From: Diphasiastrum complanatum
Lineage: Eukaryota; Streptophyta; Lycopodiopsida; Lycopodiales; Lycopodiaceae
Direction of reading: 5' to 3'
NCBI GenBank assembly: GCA_029204225.1
Contig: CM055096.1
Location: 441,001 to 505,000, forward strand
DNA: 64,000 nt
Shown here one piece after another: positions 34,918 through 46,825 of this stretch; the stretch's first letter is position 1; each line of letters begins with the position of its first letter. A program made the translations under genes and the position numbers. The notes under the pieces are model-generated. The model had not been told where the DNA came from. It ran no database searches and worked only from the letters and a program-made list of their open reading frames with translations.

Positions 34918-36276
34918 TCACAATATCTTTTCCCGATATCCAATGATTTTTTCTGATTCCAGAACCATATGACCCTCATGATCCAACGGTGGTAGAGTAA
35001 CAGTTGCAGATAAGTGTTCTCCCAAACTCCTCTTTAGAAGAGATACATGGAATACACGATGCATACGGGTTGTTGATGGTAGATCCAGTTCGTAATTCAA
35101 CTTCCCAAACTTCTTCACAATTTTGAAGGGTCCATAAAATCTGGGAGCCAACTTTTCGCTTTGAGTTTTCTTCAGCTTAGTGTATCTAAAAGGTTGTAAC
35201 CTTAAATATACATAATCCCCTTCAACAAAATCACGGAAAGTCCATTTTTGGTCAGCATATTACTTCATTCGTATCTGAGCTCCTTTAATGTGCTCTCGAT
35301 TGGCCCTCAAAATAACATTCATGTACTAAACCTGGTCCACAACTGCCGGAACTACAACCTCTAACAAATCTGCACTAATGGGTTGTAATAGTTCATGGCC
35401 ATATAATGCAAAGAAAGATGTCATACTGATTGACACATGTGGAGTGCTGTTATAACAAAATTCAGCAAGATACAACCAATTGACCCGCTTTGTTTGATGA
35501 TCTGAAACAAAATGTCGCAAATAACACTCCAGCCAGTGGTTAACCCTTTTTGTTTGCCCATCAGTTTCTGGATGAAATGATGTACTTAGGCACAATTTAG
35601 TGCCCAACTTGTCCATTAAGACCTTCCAGAAAGTAGAAATAAATCTACTATCTCTGTCACTCACTATCTCTTTTGGTATTCCGTGTAACTTGAAAACATT
35701 CTTCAAGAATATTTGTGCTACTTGGGATGCACTATCAGTAGTTTTATAAGGTAGAAAATGTGCATATTTTGTAAGCCGATCCACAACCACATAGGTACCA
35801 TCATATCCCCCAGTTGTTGTTGGCAAGGAAGGCCTAATACTCGTCCAACACTACGTGGGAATGGATAGCGGATGCAATAAGTCTGGTTGCTTAACATGTT
35901 CCACCTTAATCACTTGACAAGGAATACATTCTTGCACGTACGTGTATATAGCTTTCTTCATACCAGCCCATTTGAATAGCTTGCGAATGGTTTGATATGT
36001 CTTCAAAATTCCACTATGCCCAGCACTTGGAGATGAGTGTAGCTCATATAACACTTGCGGAATGAAAATCTCTTTCAAATCTGGATCCTCCATATATTCC
36101 GCTTGAATGTCTTTTATCCAATCTGCACTCAATGTAGTTATTGCGGAGATTGTGCCGAATCTCAAATTTGACCACAACATTCTGTGCTCTTCTGTTAGAG
36201 GATGATCCGAAATTTCGTTTTGATGTTCCGCCAAGTATGCTACATATTCCTCTGTAGATTCCAAAGATGCATTCAT
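34918..36276 (-). pseudogene. Gypsy integrase
   Basis: Zinc-binding region at 36276-35851 with LYELHSSPSAGHSG and ECIPCQ (H..H..C..C). Core at 35826-35326 with DRLTKYAHFLP, IVSDRDSRFIS and HPETDGQTKRVN. In the last motif the DDE glutamate (normally GQTERVN) is lysine. The tail at 35151-34918 holds FYGPFKIVKKFGKLNYELDL and FHVSLLKRSLG, followed by the first part of a possible chromodomain that stops at YREKIL. Three pieces are separated by frame changes near 35840 and 35250. Integrase would join cDNA to the genome; with the E-to-K change this copy is expected to be dead. Confidence 0.85.
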
Positions 36277-36297
36277 CTACAAAGACCATATTCTCGA

Positions 36298-37546
36298 TTA
36301 TGCATCTGCAACCACATTGTCCTTTCCTTTTAGATATTCAATGTTAAAATCATAAGATTGAACCTGTGATAACCATCTCTTCTGCTTGTCATTCAATTGC
36401 TTTCGACTCAAGAAATATTTCAGACTATGATGGTCACTTTTAATCAAAAATTTAGAACTATATAAATAGTGTCGCCATTTCTTAAGAGCATGCACAATTG
36501 CCAGCATCTCCTTATCATGAGTAGGATATGATGCTTCCTTATCAGTGAGTTTCCTACTTTCATAAGCAATGACTCCATCTAATTGGCTCAAAATAGCTCC
36601 CAATCCTGTGCCATTGGCATCCACTGTAACCATGAAAGGTAAGTTGAAATTGAGTTGCACTAATAACGGAGCTGTTACCAATGATTCCTTAAGAGCTTCG
36701 AAAGCCATTTGAGTTTTCTCATTCCATTCAAACTTGTCCTTTCTCAAAAGATGGGTAAGCGGTGCTGCTACTTTTGAGAAGTCCTGAATGAATCGATTCT
36801 CTGATGGTGTTAGGTGAATTCCAATTCTTGATTGCCTCAACCTTCTTTTGGTCCACCTTGATTCCCTCCTTGGACACAATATGTCCCAAGTATTTCACCT
36901 CATCTCAAGCGAATTCACATTTGGTTATCTTTGCAAACTTCTCGAAGAATACTTAAAATTGTATCCAAATGTTTCGCATGCTCTTCCATGTTCCTTCTAT
37001 ATATCAGGATGTCGTCAAAGAATACCATAACAAACAAATAAAGGTAAGGTTCAAAATTTTGATTCATAAGAGCTTGAAAAGTGGCACGAGCATTAGTTAA
37101 TCCGAACGACATAACTTTGAATTCATAATGTCTCTTGTCAGTTCGGAAAGCTGTTTTATGCTGATCCTCTTCTTTGACCTTAATTTGATGGTATCTTGAA
37201 CGTAAATCTATCTTTGAAAAAACGCTAGCTCCCTTTAACGCATCCAAAAAATCATCCACTCTAGGGACTGGATATCTGTTTTTGATGGTCACTTTATTAA
37301 ACACATCCTGAATGTTCCATCCTTCTTCTTAACCATCAACACGGGAGAGGCAAAAGGTGATTTACTTCGAACAATAAATTCTTGTGAGAGTAACTCCTGA
37401 ACCTTTATATGGACTTCTTCTTTTTCGGCCTTTAATAGTCTGTAAGGTGGTAAATTGACCGGTTTAGTCCCCGATTCCAATTCAATGGAATGGTCCACAA
37501 ATCTGGTAGGAGGTTTTCCCTTTGGGTAACTGATCAGCAAACACAT
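36298..37546 (-). pseudogene. Gypsy reverse transcriptase and RNase H
   Basis: RT starts near 37546-37289 ([36 protein letters not shown]). It continues after a frame change in 37304-36915 with [43 protein letters not shown] and the catalytic FFDDILIY. RNase H lies at 36879-36298: PLTHLLRKDKFEWNE, MVTVDANGTGLGAIL, SRKLTDKEASYPTHDKEMLAIVHALKKWRHYL, DHHSLKYFL and KGKDNVVADA. Key acidic residues are visible in both domains. Frame breaks near 37295 and 36890 separate the three parts. Confidence 0.88.
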
Positions 37547-38162
37547 CAGAAAATTTACTCAAGATCTTCTGAATTTTCGAATCTTTCACACTTTGTTTTA
37601 CCTTGGCCAATGGTTTTGTTTTTACTTCCTTGACTTGTCCTTCAACATCTTCAATCTTGAGCACAAATATTTCCACATTTGATCTAGACAACCTTTGAGC
37701 CTTCTCTACAAAAATCAGTTGCAAAGTTGAACGTGGTTGAGTAGATTGAACGCTGTGTAGTTCAAATTGGCGTTCTCCTTGTCTGAAGCTCATCAGTCCT
37801 TGATCGAAGTTGATTGTTACATTTTCCAAGGCCTTAAGCCATTCCACCCCTAGTATAACATCAATTGGACCCAACTCCACAATATGGAAACTCGTTTTAA
37901 GAGTATAATCCTCCATTTGTAATTTCACCACTGGGGTGATGTTATTACAAGGAATGGTTACTCCATTGGCAATCTAGACTCTCATCTTATCACAACGATC
38001 CAAAGATGCTAATCCACAGCTTCGTAATGACCTACTATTAAAGAAGTTATGCATACTACCACTATCTATTAAGCACAATACTTTCCTTCCATTAATTAAC
38101 GCTTGCACACAAAAGGGTTCGCTAGAATGGGATACATTGAAAGCATTTAAAGATATGTTCAA
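37482..38162 (-). pseudogene. Gypsy aspartic protease and linker
   Basis: The retropepsin active-site motif LIDSGSMHNFF is at 38090-38050. A stop separates it from the C-terminal part at 37931 on, which holds HIVELGPIDVILGVEWLKALENV, the conserved second half (ILG..WL). It would process the Gag-Pol polyprotein. The linker leads into RT. Confidence 0.8.
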
Positions 38163-38216
38163 TAGTTCAACTTTCTGATCCCTCCTAATGGATCTTTCTT
38201 GCTATTCGTGGTCTGA

Positions 38217-38700
38217 TTAATGGTTTGGTGATTCCTCAGCAAATGAGGTGTCTTCCTTTCCTTCATCACTTTGCGGCGGCTGAGTGTCAATGACATTCTC
38301 TAAAAAAGTGCTAGTATCATCTTCGTCATCTTCAACAATCAAGAAAATCCCTGCAAACTTAGCTTTGTCACACTTATGCCTTGGTTTCCATTTTTGCTTA
38401 CAAGTGAAACATAAGCCTTGCTGCCGCAGTCGATCTATCTCTGCTTTTGATCTAACAATCTTCACCTCTGGCTTGGCCTCCATGTTGCTCACTTAGTTCT
38501 TACCACTATTCCTCCTATCATCTTCTTTGATTGTCGGGTACTGGAGGATTGTGTTCCTTTCCTATCATGGCGACGGATATCAGAATTCCGCTCAGCTTCC
38601 CGTCCGTTAACTTCATATATGGGTGCTCCTGATTTAGTCGACCACCTACCAGCATATTTAGGCTCAATTTTAAGGGCCACCCGCATAGCTTGATCGAGAT
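38217..38700 (-). pseudogene. Gypsy Gag C-terminal part with zinc knuckle
   Basis: The CCHC-type motif is CFTCKQKWKPRHKC (38416-38375), preceded by an ARGs/KEIDRLRQQGL segment and followed by an acidic DDEDDTS stretch. A stop near 38492 and a frame change separate it from an upstream remnant (ALKIEPKYAGRW, 38686-38489). The N-terminal bulk of Gag is not recognisable; 38700-39547 has no clear frame. Confidence 0.7.
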
Positions 38701-39547
38701 CAGTACAAGGGCTTAAAGGTAGGGTTAGGTTTGTTTAGGTCGTGTCTAGGTTAGAGTTGGAAAGGTAGCCTAGTTTTTTTTTTTTTAGATTGAACTTCAA
38801 AATGAAAAATGTGAAAAAAATTTACAAAGAAAACGAAACTTCAAATCTGAAAATTTGAAGTGCTTCTCTATCACTTGGAAAAAATCCACAAAAAATTTTC
38901 AACATTCTGGCAATTCTGACCCATCTCCACTAATTTGACCATAACTTTCTCAATATTGATCAAATCAAACAAACTCAGTACCTTTGAAAAGCTAACAACA
39001 AGTTCTATCAGTGTATAGGATCAAATCAATGATTGAATGTGATTTGGTAGGTCAAATTAATAACAGAAAGGACTGAAAATTTTGAAGAAATAAAACTAAC
39101 AAAACTAGATCTAGGAATCAATAATTGTCACAACTTTTTGGATACTAATCCAAATGACCTGCCATATAGATCAGATCAAAGATAAGACAATGCTCTGAAA
39201 TCCTATATAGAGAAATTTAAGATTGAAACTCAAATCAAATCTGAAAAATGCAAACAAAGTGAAATGAAAATTCTAGTCACCTATTTTGACAGCTTCTGGT
39301 AAAAGTGCAATAACTTTTGCCTCTCTTATCCAAATGCCTTGAAAATTGGTGCAAATTAAAGCTGAAACAAAGCTCTACAAACTATGGAATCAAAGTAGAA
39401 ATGAAAAATGAAACTGAATGTCAAAAATTTGTCTGAATAGAACTGAAAATCTCAAAGTTAAAAATTAGCAAAAGAAAGCTACAAAAAACAATAAACTCAT
39501 CAAATCTAATGGAATTCTCATAGAATCATCATGAATCATGAATCTAT
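38701..39547 (-). other. Gypsy leader or decayed Gag start
   Basis: AT-rich, adenine-rich on the plus strand. No open frame of interest. Confidence 0.5.
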
Positions 39548-39559
39548 GCTCTGATACCA
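39548..39559 (-). promoter_or_regulatory. Primer-binding site of the gypsy element
   Basis: Minus-strand TGGTATCAGAGC, tRNA-iMet type, five bases from the LTR end CATGACA. Confidence 0.8.
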
Positions 39560-39564
39560 AGAAA

Positions 39565-40100
39565 TGTCATGTGCCAAATCTTAGCAAATAGCAATTATAA
39601 TGGAAGTAAAGCTAAGAGCAAGAAAAGTACCAAGCATTCAAGATAGCATATCCATAGAAAGCTATAAACACAAGGATCCCCATAGAATCACAATAGAAAT
39701 GAAATGAAGGGTACAAAGCAATGTAAATGAGCATGGATTCATGTAGATAAGGCACATGAGACCTAGCAAAGGAAATCCCTATGGCTCACATCCACAAGGA
39801 AGCTAGAAGCTCTCACTTGCAAATGAGCCAAAAGATTCACAAAATGATGTCTCTTGCCTAGTTATAGACAATGCTCTTACTTAACTAAACATAACTATCT
39901 TGAAGGATAGTTAACCCTTGTTAAGCATTATTTAGCCTGCATTGGGCCCTTAGTGGCCTATTATCCTTATTAATTACTTTGAAGGGCCTAAAGAGGGAAC
40001 CTCCTTGTTCTTAAGGCTAATAGCTCCTTTTGGGCCTACAAAGCTTACAATGGATATTCTGATGCATTGATAAGCATGGATGTACTAAAAGTACATGATA
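39565..40100 (-). repeat. 5' LTR of the gypsy element
   Basis: 536 bases. It ends CACATGACA next to the primer site; the outer end reads TATCATG where the 3' copy has TGTCATG, so the terminal TGTCATG/CATGACA inverted repeat has decayed at one base. Confidence 0.75.
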
Positions 40101-40302
40101 GAAGTGAATACCTCTGACAGTCGAAGTACCAATAGCACATAAACCCTCAATTGAATAACTTTTAAGAGCTGGAGTCCATGATACATCTCATAACCACTCT
40201 CGAAATTGGTTTAGTGGAATCACATATTGGAATAGAGAAATCCACTTTGAATCACTACATCCTGGCCTGCGATCCGAGAAGAGAAGGGTTCACTGGAAAG
40301 AA

Positions 40303-41297
40303 TTGAAGGACTATGGGTTAGGGCTCTCATCTACACTCGGACATACTGTTAACTACTCGCACCTCGCAATTGCTCATTCATATATTAGAAGCTTTAGATT
40401 TCATATGACAAGTCACTACAAATCCCCACCAAAGTCTGCCCATTCTTGCCAACAAGTAGATATAATACAAGTCAGTTACCATCTCCCATTGGTCATATCT
40501 CTGAGAGCCTGGAAAACTCTCATTGACCCGGGAGTACGGGGTAATCAGTGGGGCCCCCGGGAATGGAAGTGGTCAAACTCTAATTACTCGTGTAAGGACA
40601 GTGTGGGTCCTTCCCTCGCTAAGGCGTTTGCTAGACCAATCCCTAGTCAAAATTCGCTCGAACACCTACCGAGTGTAAAATGCGAATGGTATTTTTCTTA
40701 TGACGTTTCCTGTGAATTTGACATAGATAACCTGCATTCATGTCATTGTCATACCTTTAAACATTTCAAAAACTTCATGTCAGATACATTTGGTCATGTC
40801 ATATGTATACACTATAATATCATCAAAAGTACTCTTTTACGAAAATCTTTGGAAAAAGGCCTAAACCATATTACTTTAAGGCAAACTAATGTGGATGAGG
40901 TTGCTTCCGAAGTTTATGATTATTGGTTTAGACTTATGGAATTTTTACTTTCTTATGCCTCTGTGGACGAAACTACAAAAGTAAAGCATGTTGTTTTCTG
41001 CAAAAATACTGCATTGAGCTTTATTAGAAAAGGTAAATGACTTCATGGTAATACTGCTTCTCTTATTAAAAATAGGATTGCCAATGATGAACTACAATGG
41101 TTACCAACTTTCTTTATGTTAATGGGATTGATAAAGCACAACACAACCCATGTTTTATGTGTAAAGTCTTTGCGCGAAAACTAGCCATACAAAGACTCAA
41201 TAGCCCATATTTTACATTTTTTCCAAATGAGTTATTTAACTCTGTTGAGGATTCCCTTTCTTATATATCACACATTCCTGCTAAATCTTTACCATAA
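40303..41297 (+). pseudogene. Reverse-transcriptase-associated N-terminal region, Penelope-like (tentative)
   Basis: The 245-codon frame 40303-41040 ends in a region with CHCHTFKHFKNF, GHVICIHYNIIKSTLLRKSLEKGLNHI and a tract to KHVVFCKNTAL. After a frame change the frame at 41097-41297 reads VTNFLYVNGIDKAQHNPCFMCK. The order Cys/His-rich patch, GHV..D/Y.NII.N..LR.L..G, then DKA..NPCF.C resembles the N-terminal part, with a DKG-like motif, that precedes RT in Penelope-like elements and their plant/algal relatives. RT itself is not present: at 41304 a gypsy fragment begins. The first 130 codons are unassigned. The family call rests on motif memory only; a different RT lineage is possible. Confidence 0.4.
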
Positions 41298-41303
41298 ATA
41301 TTC

Positions 41304-41398
41304 TGGCCAGAATTTGGTGAGCCCCGCATTGATCTTAAGGAAGATGCAGTTCCTGTCCAACAGAGACAATATTGTCTTAATCCAAAGCACTCTTAATC
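41304..41398 (+). pseudogene. Gypsy RT N-terminal tip
   Basis: One frame reads RIDLKEDAVPVQQRQYCLNP, the segment just before gypsy RT proper (normally ..DA.PV.QR.YR.NP). About 30 codons only, ending in TAA. Confidence 0.6.
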
Positions 41399-41675
41399 TA
41401 TTTGATGGGATATGCTATTATATTCCATGTTGATTATTATGCAACTTGACATCACATCTGTTGTCAACCAATTGACTCACACTCAATAAATTTCTAGATA
41501 TTGAAGGACAATACAAGACTTTTTGAAGTTTTGCTCTTCTCCTTTATTCAAGCCAAATAAGAATGGTTCCTATTCCAAGAATCTCACATTTAGCACAATC
41601 TACATGAATAAAATTCCTAGAACAAGATGAAAATGAAGAGAAATACTCCCTCCCTTTGCCTTGTGACATGTGAGT

Positions 41676-42133
41676 TGTGTAAGCCCAACCCAATGAGCAC
41701 ATTGCTAGTTGTTCTAAGTTGTCCCATAGAGACTTGGACCCTAGGTGTAGATAAATAAGATTGAGGCCCAAGTTCACAAAGTCAAGTTGAAAAATAAGGA
41801 ATCTAAGTTGTACAAAGTAAGACTCACATGATTCATGTGACTTGTCTTGTGTTTTCTTAGAACCATTAGAATTAAGTTGTGTTTCTTTGAAAGGCTTGGA
41901 TTAGAATCCTTGCCCAATGAAGTGACCAATCAGAGTGAAGGAGACTCACCTGGGGATCTTTAAAAGAGAGCCATTTCCTTTCTATTGTATCTCAATTTTA
42001 TTTCTAATAAAGCTCTGCCATTTCATTCAAGCTCTCTCTCTTTCTTTCTTCATCTTTGGCTAGGATTGAATAGCTTTGTATAGGTGCTCGAGCCCCCAAA
42101 GCCTTTCCTAGCCAAGGGCCTCCCCTCCCCCCC

Positions 42134-42199
<66 letters not shown>

Positions 42200-42433
42200 T
42201 CCTTGGTTTAGACCAAATAGTTTGGAGAAGGTGCTCGGGCCTCCCAAACCTTTCTTAACCAAGGCTTTATCTCTCTCTCCCTCCAAGTGTGGAGTGCATA
42301 GCTTGGGAAAGGTGCTCGGGCCTCCCAAACCACTCCCTACTTCGACTCTCCTCTCTCTCTTTTTGCTATGCAGGTGAAGGCAGGGTTGACGCTCCTAGCG
42401 TTCGGACCCTATGCTACATTAACGACACAACAG
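41676..42433 (+). repeat. LTR of gypsy-like family D, copy 2
   Basis: Starts TGTGTAAGCCCAACCC, as at 3617. It contains AATAAAGCTCTGCC, a (CT)n tract and three diverged copies of GGTGCTCGGGCCTCCCAAACC (near 42081, 42229 and 42313). It ends ACA before a primer-site-like sequence. Confidence 0.6.
42139..42197 (+). repeat. (CT)n microsatellite
   Basis: About 29 CT units inside the family D LTR. Confidence 0.97.
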
Positions 42434-42434
42434 T

Positions 42435-42451
42435 GGTGACGTTGCCGAGGA
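42435..42451 (+). promoter_or_regulatory. Primer-binding site, tRNA-Asp type, family D copy 2
   Basis: TGGTGACGTTGCCGAGG, comparable with 4715-4731. Confidence 0.5.
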
Positions 42452-42493
42452 GCGCCACACACTCGTCTCACCGCATAACACTTTTGTCCCATT

Positions 42494-42570
<77 letters not shown>

Positions 42571-43709
42571 CACCATTTTTTCACCAAAAATTAAATTTTT
42601 AGAGATAGTTTAGTGTGGTCGAACCATTCTATCAAAATCCATTTTTGCAAAAAGAGATATTCAAGGCTTAAGAAATCGAAACACTTCAACCATAGAATTT
42701 TCTGAATTCCAAGTCTATTCACACAAGTAGTAATATATATGACATAACAGTCTTTCAGAAGAATAACTTTCCTGGAAAGAATCATATAAATCAGTCTGAT
42801 GTCTTATATTCAAGAAATTACTAAGAAGTAAAGGAATAATTGAGAAAGCAGAAAATAGATTTGAGGGCCTCTGATTTTGTAAATAATGAGATACCACATT
42901 GGGATCTAGATTAAACCTCAAAATTTTCCAAAATACCCCAAATTTGATCAAACAATTTTATTTTTTCCATATCACGACTAGGTACTAATTACTGATGTCC
43001 CTTTCCAAAAATTACTGATGTCCCATACCATCAGCTTTTCCTTCTAGAAAATCCTTAACCGCCTTATCTGATATTCTAGAGATCCACTGATCTTCTAGCT
43101 GTCCTATAATCATTATAGGATATTATCTCTTGTTCCCAAATACAGAGTATCCATTTATTTGGATGGCTGGCATGCCTATCAGATGGATTCCACAAATCCA
43201 CACCTAATTCTATGATTTAGACAGAAGAATTAACATGGTTCAACACTACATTCTGATCCTTTCTGGTTAATGATAAGCTTCAATCCCCTACTGATGCATC
43301 AAATCTAGAGACAAGCTTCTGTCAACTAACAGACCAATGTAATCCACGTATCGAATTCTACTTCTAACATAACAATTGACATCCAAAACTGCGGATAACT
43401 CAATGGTTACACAGATATATAAGTTATAAATTCAACTAAATGAATCCTATTTAGGAAATCAATAACCGGTATTAAGCAATTATTTACTGGGATTTATCTA
43501 AAATCCTAACTGCGAAATACATTTCTCGATCACACTTACTACCTCTGATGTCCACTCTTCTTCCCTCCTTAGAATTTTTCAGTCCCCTGAAAATCTATTT
43601 CAGCTAAGGTAATAAGAAGACGTATTGACTAGTACTAGTAAATGTTTAAAAATTAGTTGCTGTAGAAAAAAATCTGAAACAATTTCATTTCTATCCTATA
43701 CTTGGGTTG
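42452..43709. other. No gene recognised; second (CT)n at 42498-42565
   Basis: About 34 CT units at 42498-42565, then AT-rich sequence without a domain. A short ATTACTGATGTCCC duplication is at 42988-43026. This may be the gutted interior of the family D element. Confidence 0.5.
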
Positions 43710-43868
43710 TGTTAGAAATCAATGATAAACTTCATTGTTACACTTCTTAGGTATTGTTTACGATGTACTTTATTACTAGCTGTAACTAGCCGTTGGCTAG
43801 TCTAGTAGTCTACTCCTAGGTCTCCCTCTCTATCAGGGTTCAAGGTTTATATGTACATTTTACATTTA
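43710..43868 (+). repeat. LTR fragment, family B
   Basis: TGTTAGAAATCAATGATAAAC and about 140 further bases match, in inverse orientation, the LTR at 55250-55537. It is truncated after TTTTACATTTAGTAT. Confidence 0.85.
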
Positions 43869-43872
43869 GTAT

Positions 43873-44517
43873 ATGCAAAGTCCTCTAGTTTCACATTGGA
43901 AGATGGCCAAAAGAGTTCTTAGATACATTTCATTCACTAAGAATTTTGGTATTTTGTATAGAGGAACTAATCTTGGCTTAAGAGCCTATAGTGACTCGGA
44001 TTTTGCAGGTGACAAAGTGGATAGAAGATCAACAAGTGCCTTTGCCACCTTTCTATGTGATGGAGTAGTATCATGGCTTTCCAAAAAGCAAGATACCATC
44101 TTCCTATCTTCCACAGAATCCGAATACAAGGCCTTGACATCAACATGCAAGGAGGTCTTGTGGCTCAAAAGGCTATTGGTGGAGCTTCATGTCATGGAGG
44201 AGGAGATCCCTATCATCTATTGTGACAACCAATCAGCCCAATCACTTGCAACTAATCCTACATTCCATGCAAGGAGCAAACACATCGAAATTGCTCATCA
44301 TTTCGTGAGGGAAAAAGTGCAAACTAAAGATATCAAGCTCCAACACGTGCCATCATCAAGTTGCTTGGCTGATTTGTTCACTAAACCTTTACCTAAAGAT
44401 TCATTTGTCAAGCTTAGATCTTCAATTGGAGTTATTGATAAAAGCATTGTGATCTCCAAGGCTAGATTTGAGGAGAAGTGTGAAAAATTGCCTACATTGG
44501 CAAATCTAGCCATGTAG
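43873..44517 (+). pseudogene. Copia RNase H domain with 3' end of pol (family C)
   Basis: Frame of 214 codons starting at SPLVSHWKMAKRVLRYI. Landmarks are AYSDSDFAGDKVDRRSTS, SWLSKKQDTIFLSSTESEY, IIYCDNQSAQSL, NPTFHARSKHIEI, LADLFTKPLPKD, then a purine-rich end KARFEEKCEK that overlaps the LTR. The catalytic acidic residues are kept. No frameshift is seen, but upstream pol is gone: the module is joined directly to an LTR piece of family B. The stop lies inside the LTR at 44517. Confidence 0.88.
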
Positions 44518-45169
44518 AATATTGTACATTTTGTTAATATTGTTTGTTGGTTACTTCAATGGCCAAAGTGCCACTTGTACATACACACCTAAAGTAGGTT
44601 ACCACGAGTCAAGAGGAGTGGTTGTGTCTATTTGGTAGTGATTCCTACTTTATAGGATCTAGACCATGATTTATGATGAGATTTGTACCTACCATGCACC
44701 TACCAAGCATGACTCTTGGATCTAGGCTAGGGTTTTCACATTAGGGCAAGAAAGTGGAGTCTACTTCCTTATTACATGCTGGATTTTCACCTAACTTTGC
44801 AAAGGAAGTGTGTTTTACTATGTATTCCCATTCTCCATAGTGAGAAGATAGAAACTTTTTGGAGCCTCAAGGAGAAACTCGAGTTTCCTCTCATTGTATG
44901 GTGATTACTCTATTTTTCCAATGAAACCAAGCTTTGGCACTTTGTAAACACTATCTACAGGCCGTACTACAGCCTTATTTCCACACGTGTGGAGTTGGAT
45001 TATACTAATTGATCAATGCTTTGATTGTCTCTACTTGTTTCCTATCAAGCTGCTAAACTAGATCTTGTTTTTTGATGACTAGTTTCTGATAGATTGTTTA
45101 ACAAGCATACAATCACCTTGTGGATCATTCAAAGATCCATTTATGGTCCTTAGTTCTGTACTTTTCACA
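44479..45169 (+). repeat. 3' LTR, family C copia
   Basis: Starts TGTGAAAAATTGCC after the purine tract TTTGAGGAGAAG and ends GTACTTTTCACA. It has TTTCCACACGTGTGGA near 44990. LTR ends resemble family 2. Confidence 0.75.
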
Positions 45170-45179
45170 GTCTATACAA

Positions 45180-45555
45180 TTACAATATCGTACTGTATTT
45201 CACATGTGTGGATCCAAAAATAACAATAAATGATCATTCTACACATAGAATTGCAAATAACATCATGAGAGTGCACCAATGAGTAGTAGAACCCAAAGAG
45301 AACCATGTATAATGATGAAATGAGAGAGAGAAGAGAGAAGATATGTCTCTCCACGAGTTACATCCTTTTATAATAGGTCCAAACCCTATTTGGCCACTTG
45401 GCTTTCCCTCCAAAATGTAAACCCTACTATTTTTGGGTCTAGATTCAATGTACCCAAAGTTCAAATTTCAATCTCTCTCAAACTCGACTACCAACTTTCC
45501 CACACTTTCAAAACAATTTATCAAAATATGACTAAACTTGTTGAAATATCTCACA
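45180..45555 (-). repeat. Truncated family 1-like LTR
   Basis: Minus-strand start TGTGAGATATTTCAAC; it includes a TATTATAAAAGG promoter-like word and TTTCACATGTGTGG. The 3' third is missing. It sits at the edge of a 440-bp repeat unit. Confidence 0.75.
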
Positions 45556-45819
45556 ATGCACATAGGAATGGATATCACAAGATTACAATTGGCCTTGTCA
45601 CAAACAATGAGTAGGGATTTAGACCTATCTTGAATTTATACATCGAGATGCCTGGAACTGCCATAGATCATCATCATATTTATGACAAAGTTCTAACATT
45701 GTTTTCCTGTTGTGAGATATCATGATATACTTTGCCAATGACATATGGTGAGATGATAACAAGTGACCTTAGTGTAGAAGGAATCTTTAAGAAGTTTGGA
45801 TGTATTATAATAAAGGCCT
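45556..45819 (+). repeat. 440-bp repeat, plus orientation, unit 1 (partial)
   Basis: Contains CTTGTCACAAACAATGAGTAG, the ATCGAGATGCCTGGAACTG word and TGTGAGATATCATGA. Cut at 45819 by a gypsy fragment. Confidence 0.8.
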
Positions 45820-46610
45820 GATTTGTACTAGTTTTATAAGCTATTCTAAATGCCCATAATGTTGCATGAAGTTTGTGTTTCCAATCCGAAACCATTTTTG
45901 TCATGATATTGCATAGAATCTTATTGGAAGATTTGGCGGCTTATTACCCCTCGGATAATACGAAGTATTAAACTGGTGAATAACGAAAAAGTCTTCCTGC
46001 AGACACTTTATCATTTCATTGACAAAGTGTATTCCTCGATCACTTACAGTCTCGATTGGACATCCAAAATGAACAGTAATATGCTCGTATAAAAATTTAG
46101 CCGTAGACTTTTTTGCATCGACAACTCGAACTGCTTTTGCTTCGACCCACTTGGTCATGTAATCAGTTGCGACAATGATATATCGGACTTACGGTCCTCT
46201 TGCCGCTTGTCGTTGCATGAATAGGACCAACATAGTCAAGTCCCCATTTCTCAAACGGTGCTTGTGATAGAACCGGATGCAAAGGTTCATAATTCTGCTT
46301 TGTTGACATACGTCACATGAGTGAATGAAATTTTTTGTATCTTTATGAAATGTAGGCCATGATCCTGATTAAAATATTTTTCAAACAATGACATTTGTTG
46401 AAAAATGTTCGCCTCCCATCCCATCATGTGAGGACATGATTAAATCTAGTACTTCATGAGGTAAAACACATCTCCTTAGGATATCATCCATTTCTTGACG
46501 ATACAATTGGCTTGCAATCAATTGATAAGGTTTTGTCTTAAGAATCAATTCTCTTTTGAACTTTTGTCAAAGAGTCGTTAGGTTGGCCTAACATCAGGTA
46601 TTCACTGCCT
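45820..46610 (-). pseudogene. Ty3/gypsy integrase fragment
   Basis: Minus frames carry TKWVEAKAVRVVDAKKSTAKFLYEH, FGCPIETVSDRGIHFVNEMI, NTSYYPRGN and DWKHKLHATLWAFRIAYKTST. The expected catalytic-Glu motif after YYPRGN (NGQAE) is disrupted by a frame change. Upstream (46200-46600) a decayed H2C2 zinc-binding part can be followed (HDGMGGEH). It belongs to the same lineage as 60241-61810. It interrupts a 440-bp repeat unit. Confidence 0.8.
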
Positions 46611-46769
46611 TGTTAGATTGTTTTCTCCCCAGGGGATCAACAATGAGATGAAAACAACATAACTAGAATGTAGCACCACTCTCTTTTAGTGTCGTGCCAT
46701 TATGAGGAGTCGTTACGAGGATGGTTGGACATGTCCTAAATCTAATTGCCTGGGGCCATGATACACATA

Positions 46770-46804
46770 GGCACTGGAGCAGGAGTTACTCCCGCTCCGG
46801 TGCC
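46770..46804. repeat. Strong GC-rich hairpin
   Basis: Arms of 16 bases (GGCACTGGAGCAGGAG and its partner, two mismatches) with a short loop. It lies near the right junction between the gypsy fragment and the 440-bp repeat. Confidence 0.6.
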
Positions 46805-46825
46805 AATAAGCGACTTCCCCCCCCG

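Larger units (their letters stand above)
34597..40100 (-). mobile_element. Ty3/gypsy LTR retrotransposon, nearly full set of domains
   Basis: Minus strand: 5' LTR (39565-40100), primer site, leader, gag, zinc knuckle, protease, RT, RNase H, integrase, purine tract and about 100 bases of 3' LTR. LTR identity is shown by the shared stretch 34597-34700 versus 39995-40100. The order RT-RNase H-integrase is diagnostic of Ty3/gypsy. Several stops and frameshifts interrupt pol. The DSGS protease and CFTC..HKC knuckle style suggest a chromovirus-like lineage, which is inference. Confidence 0.85.
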
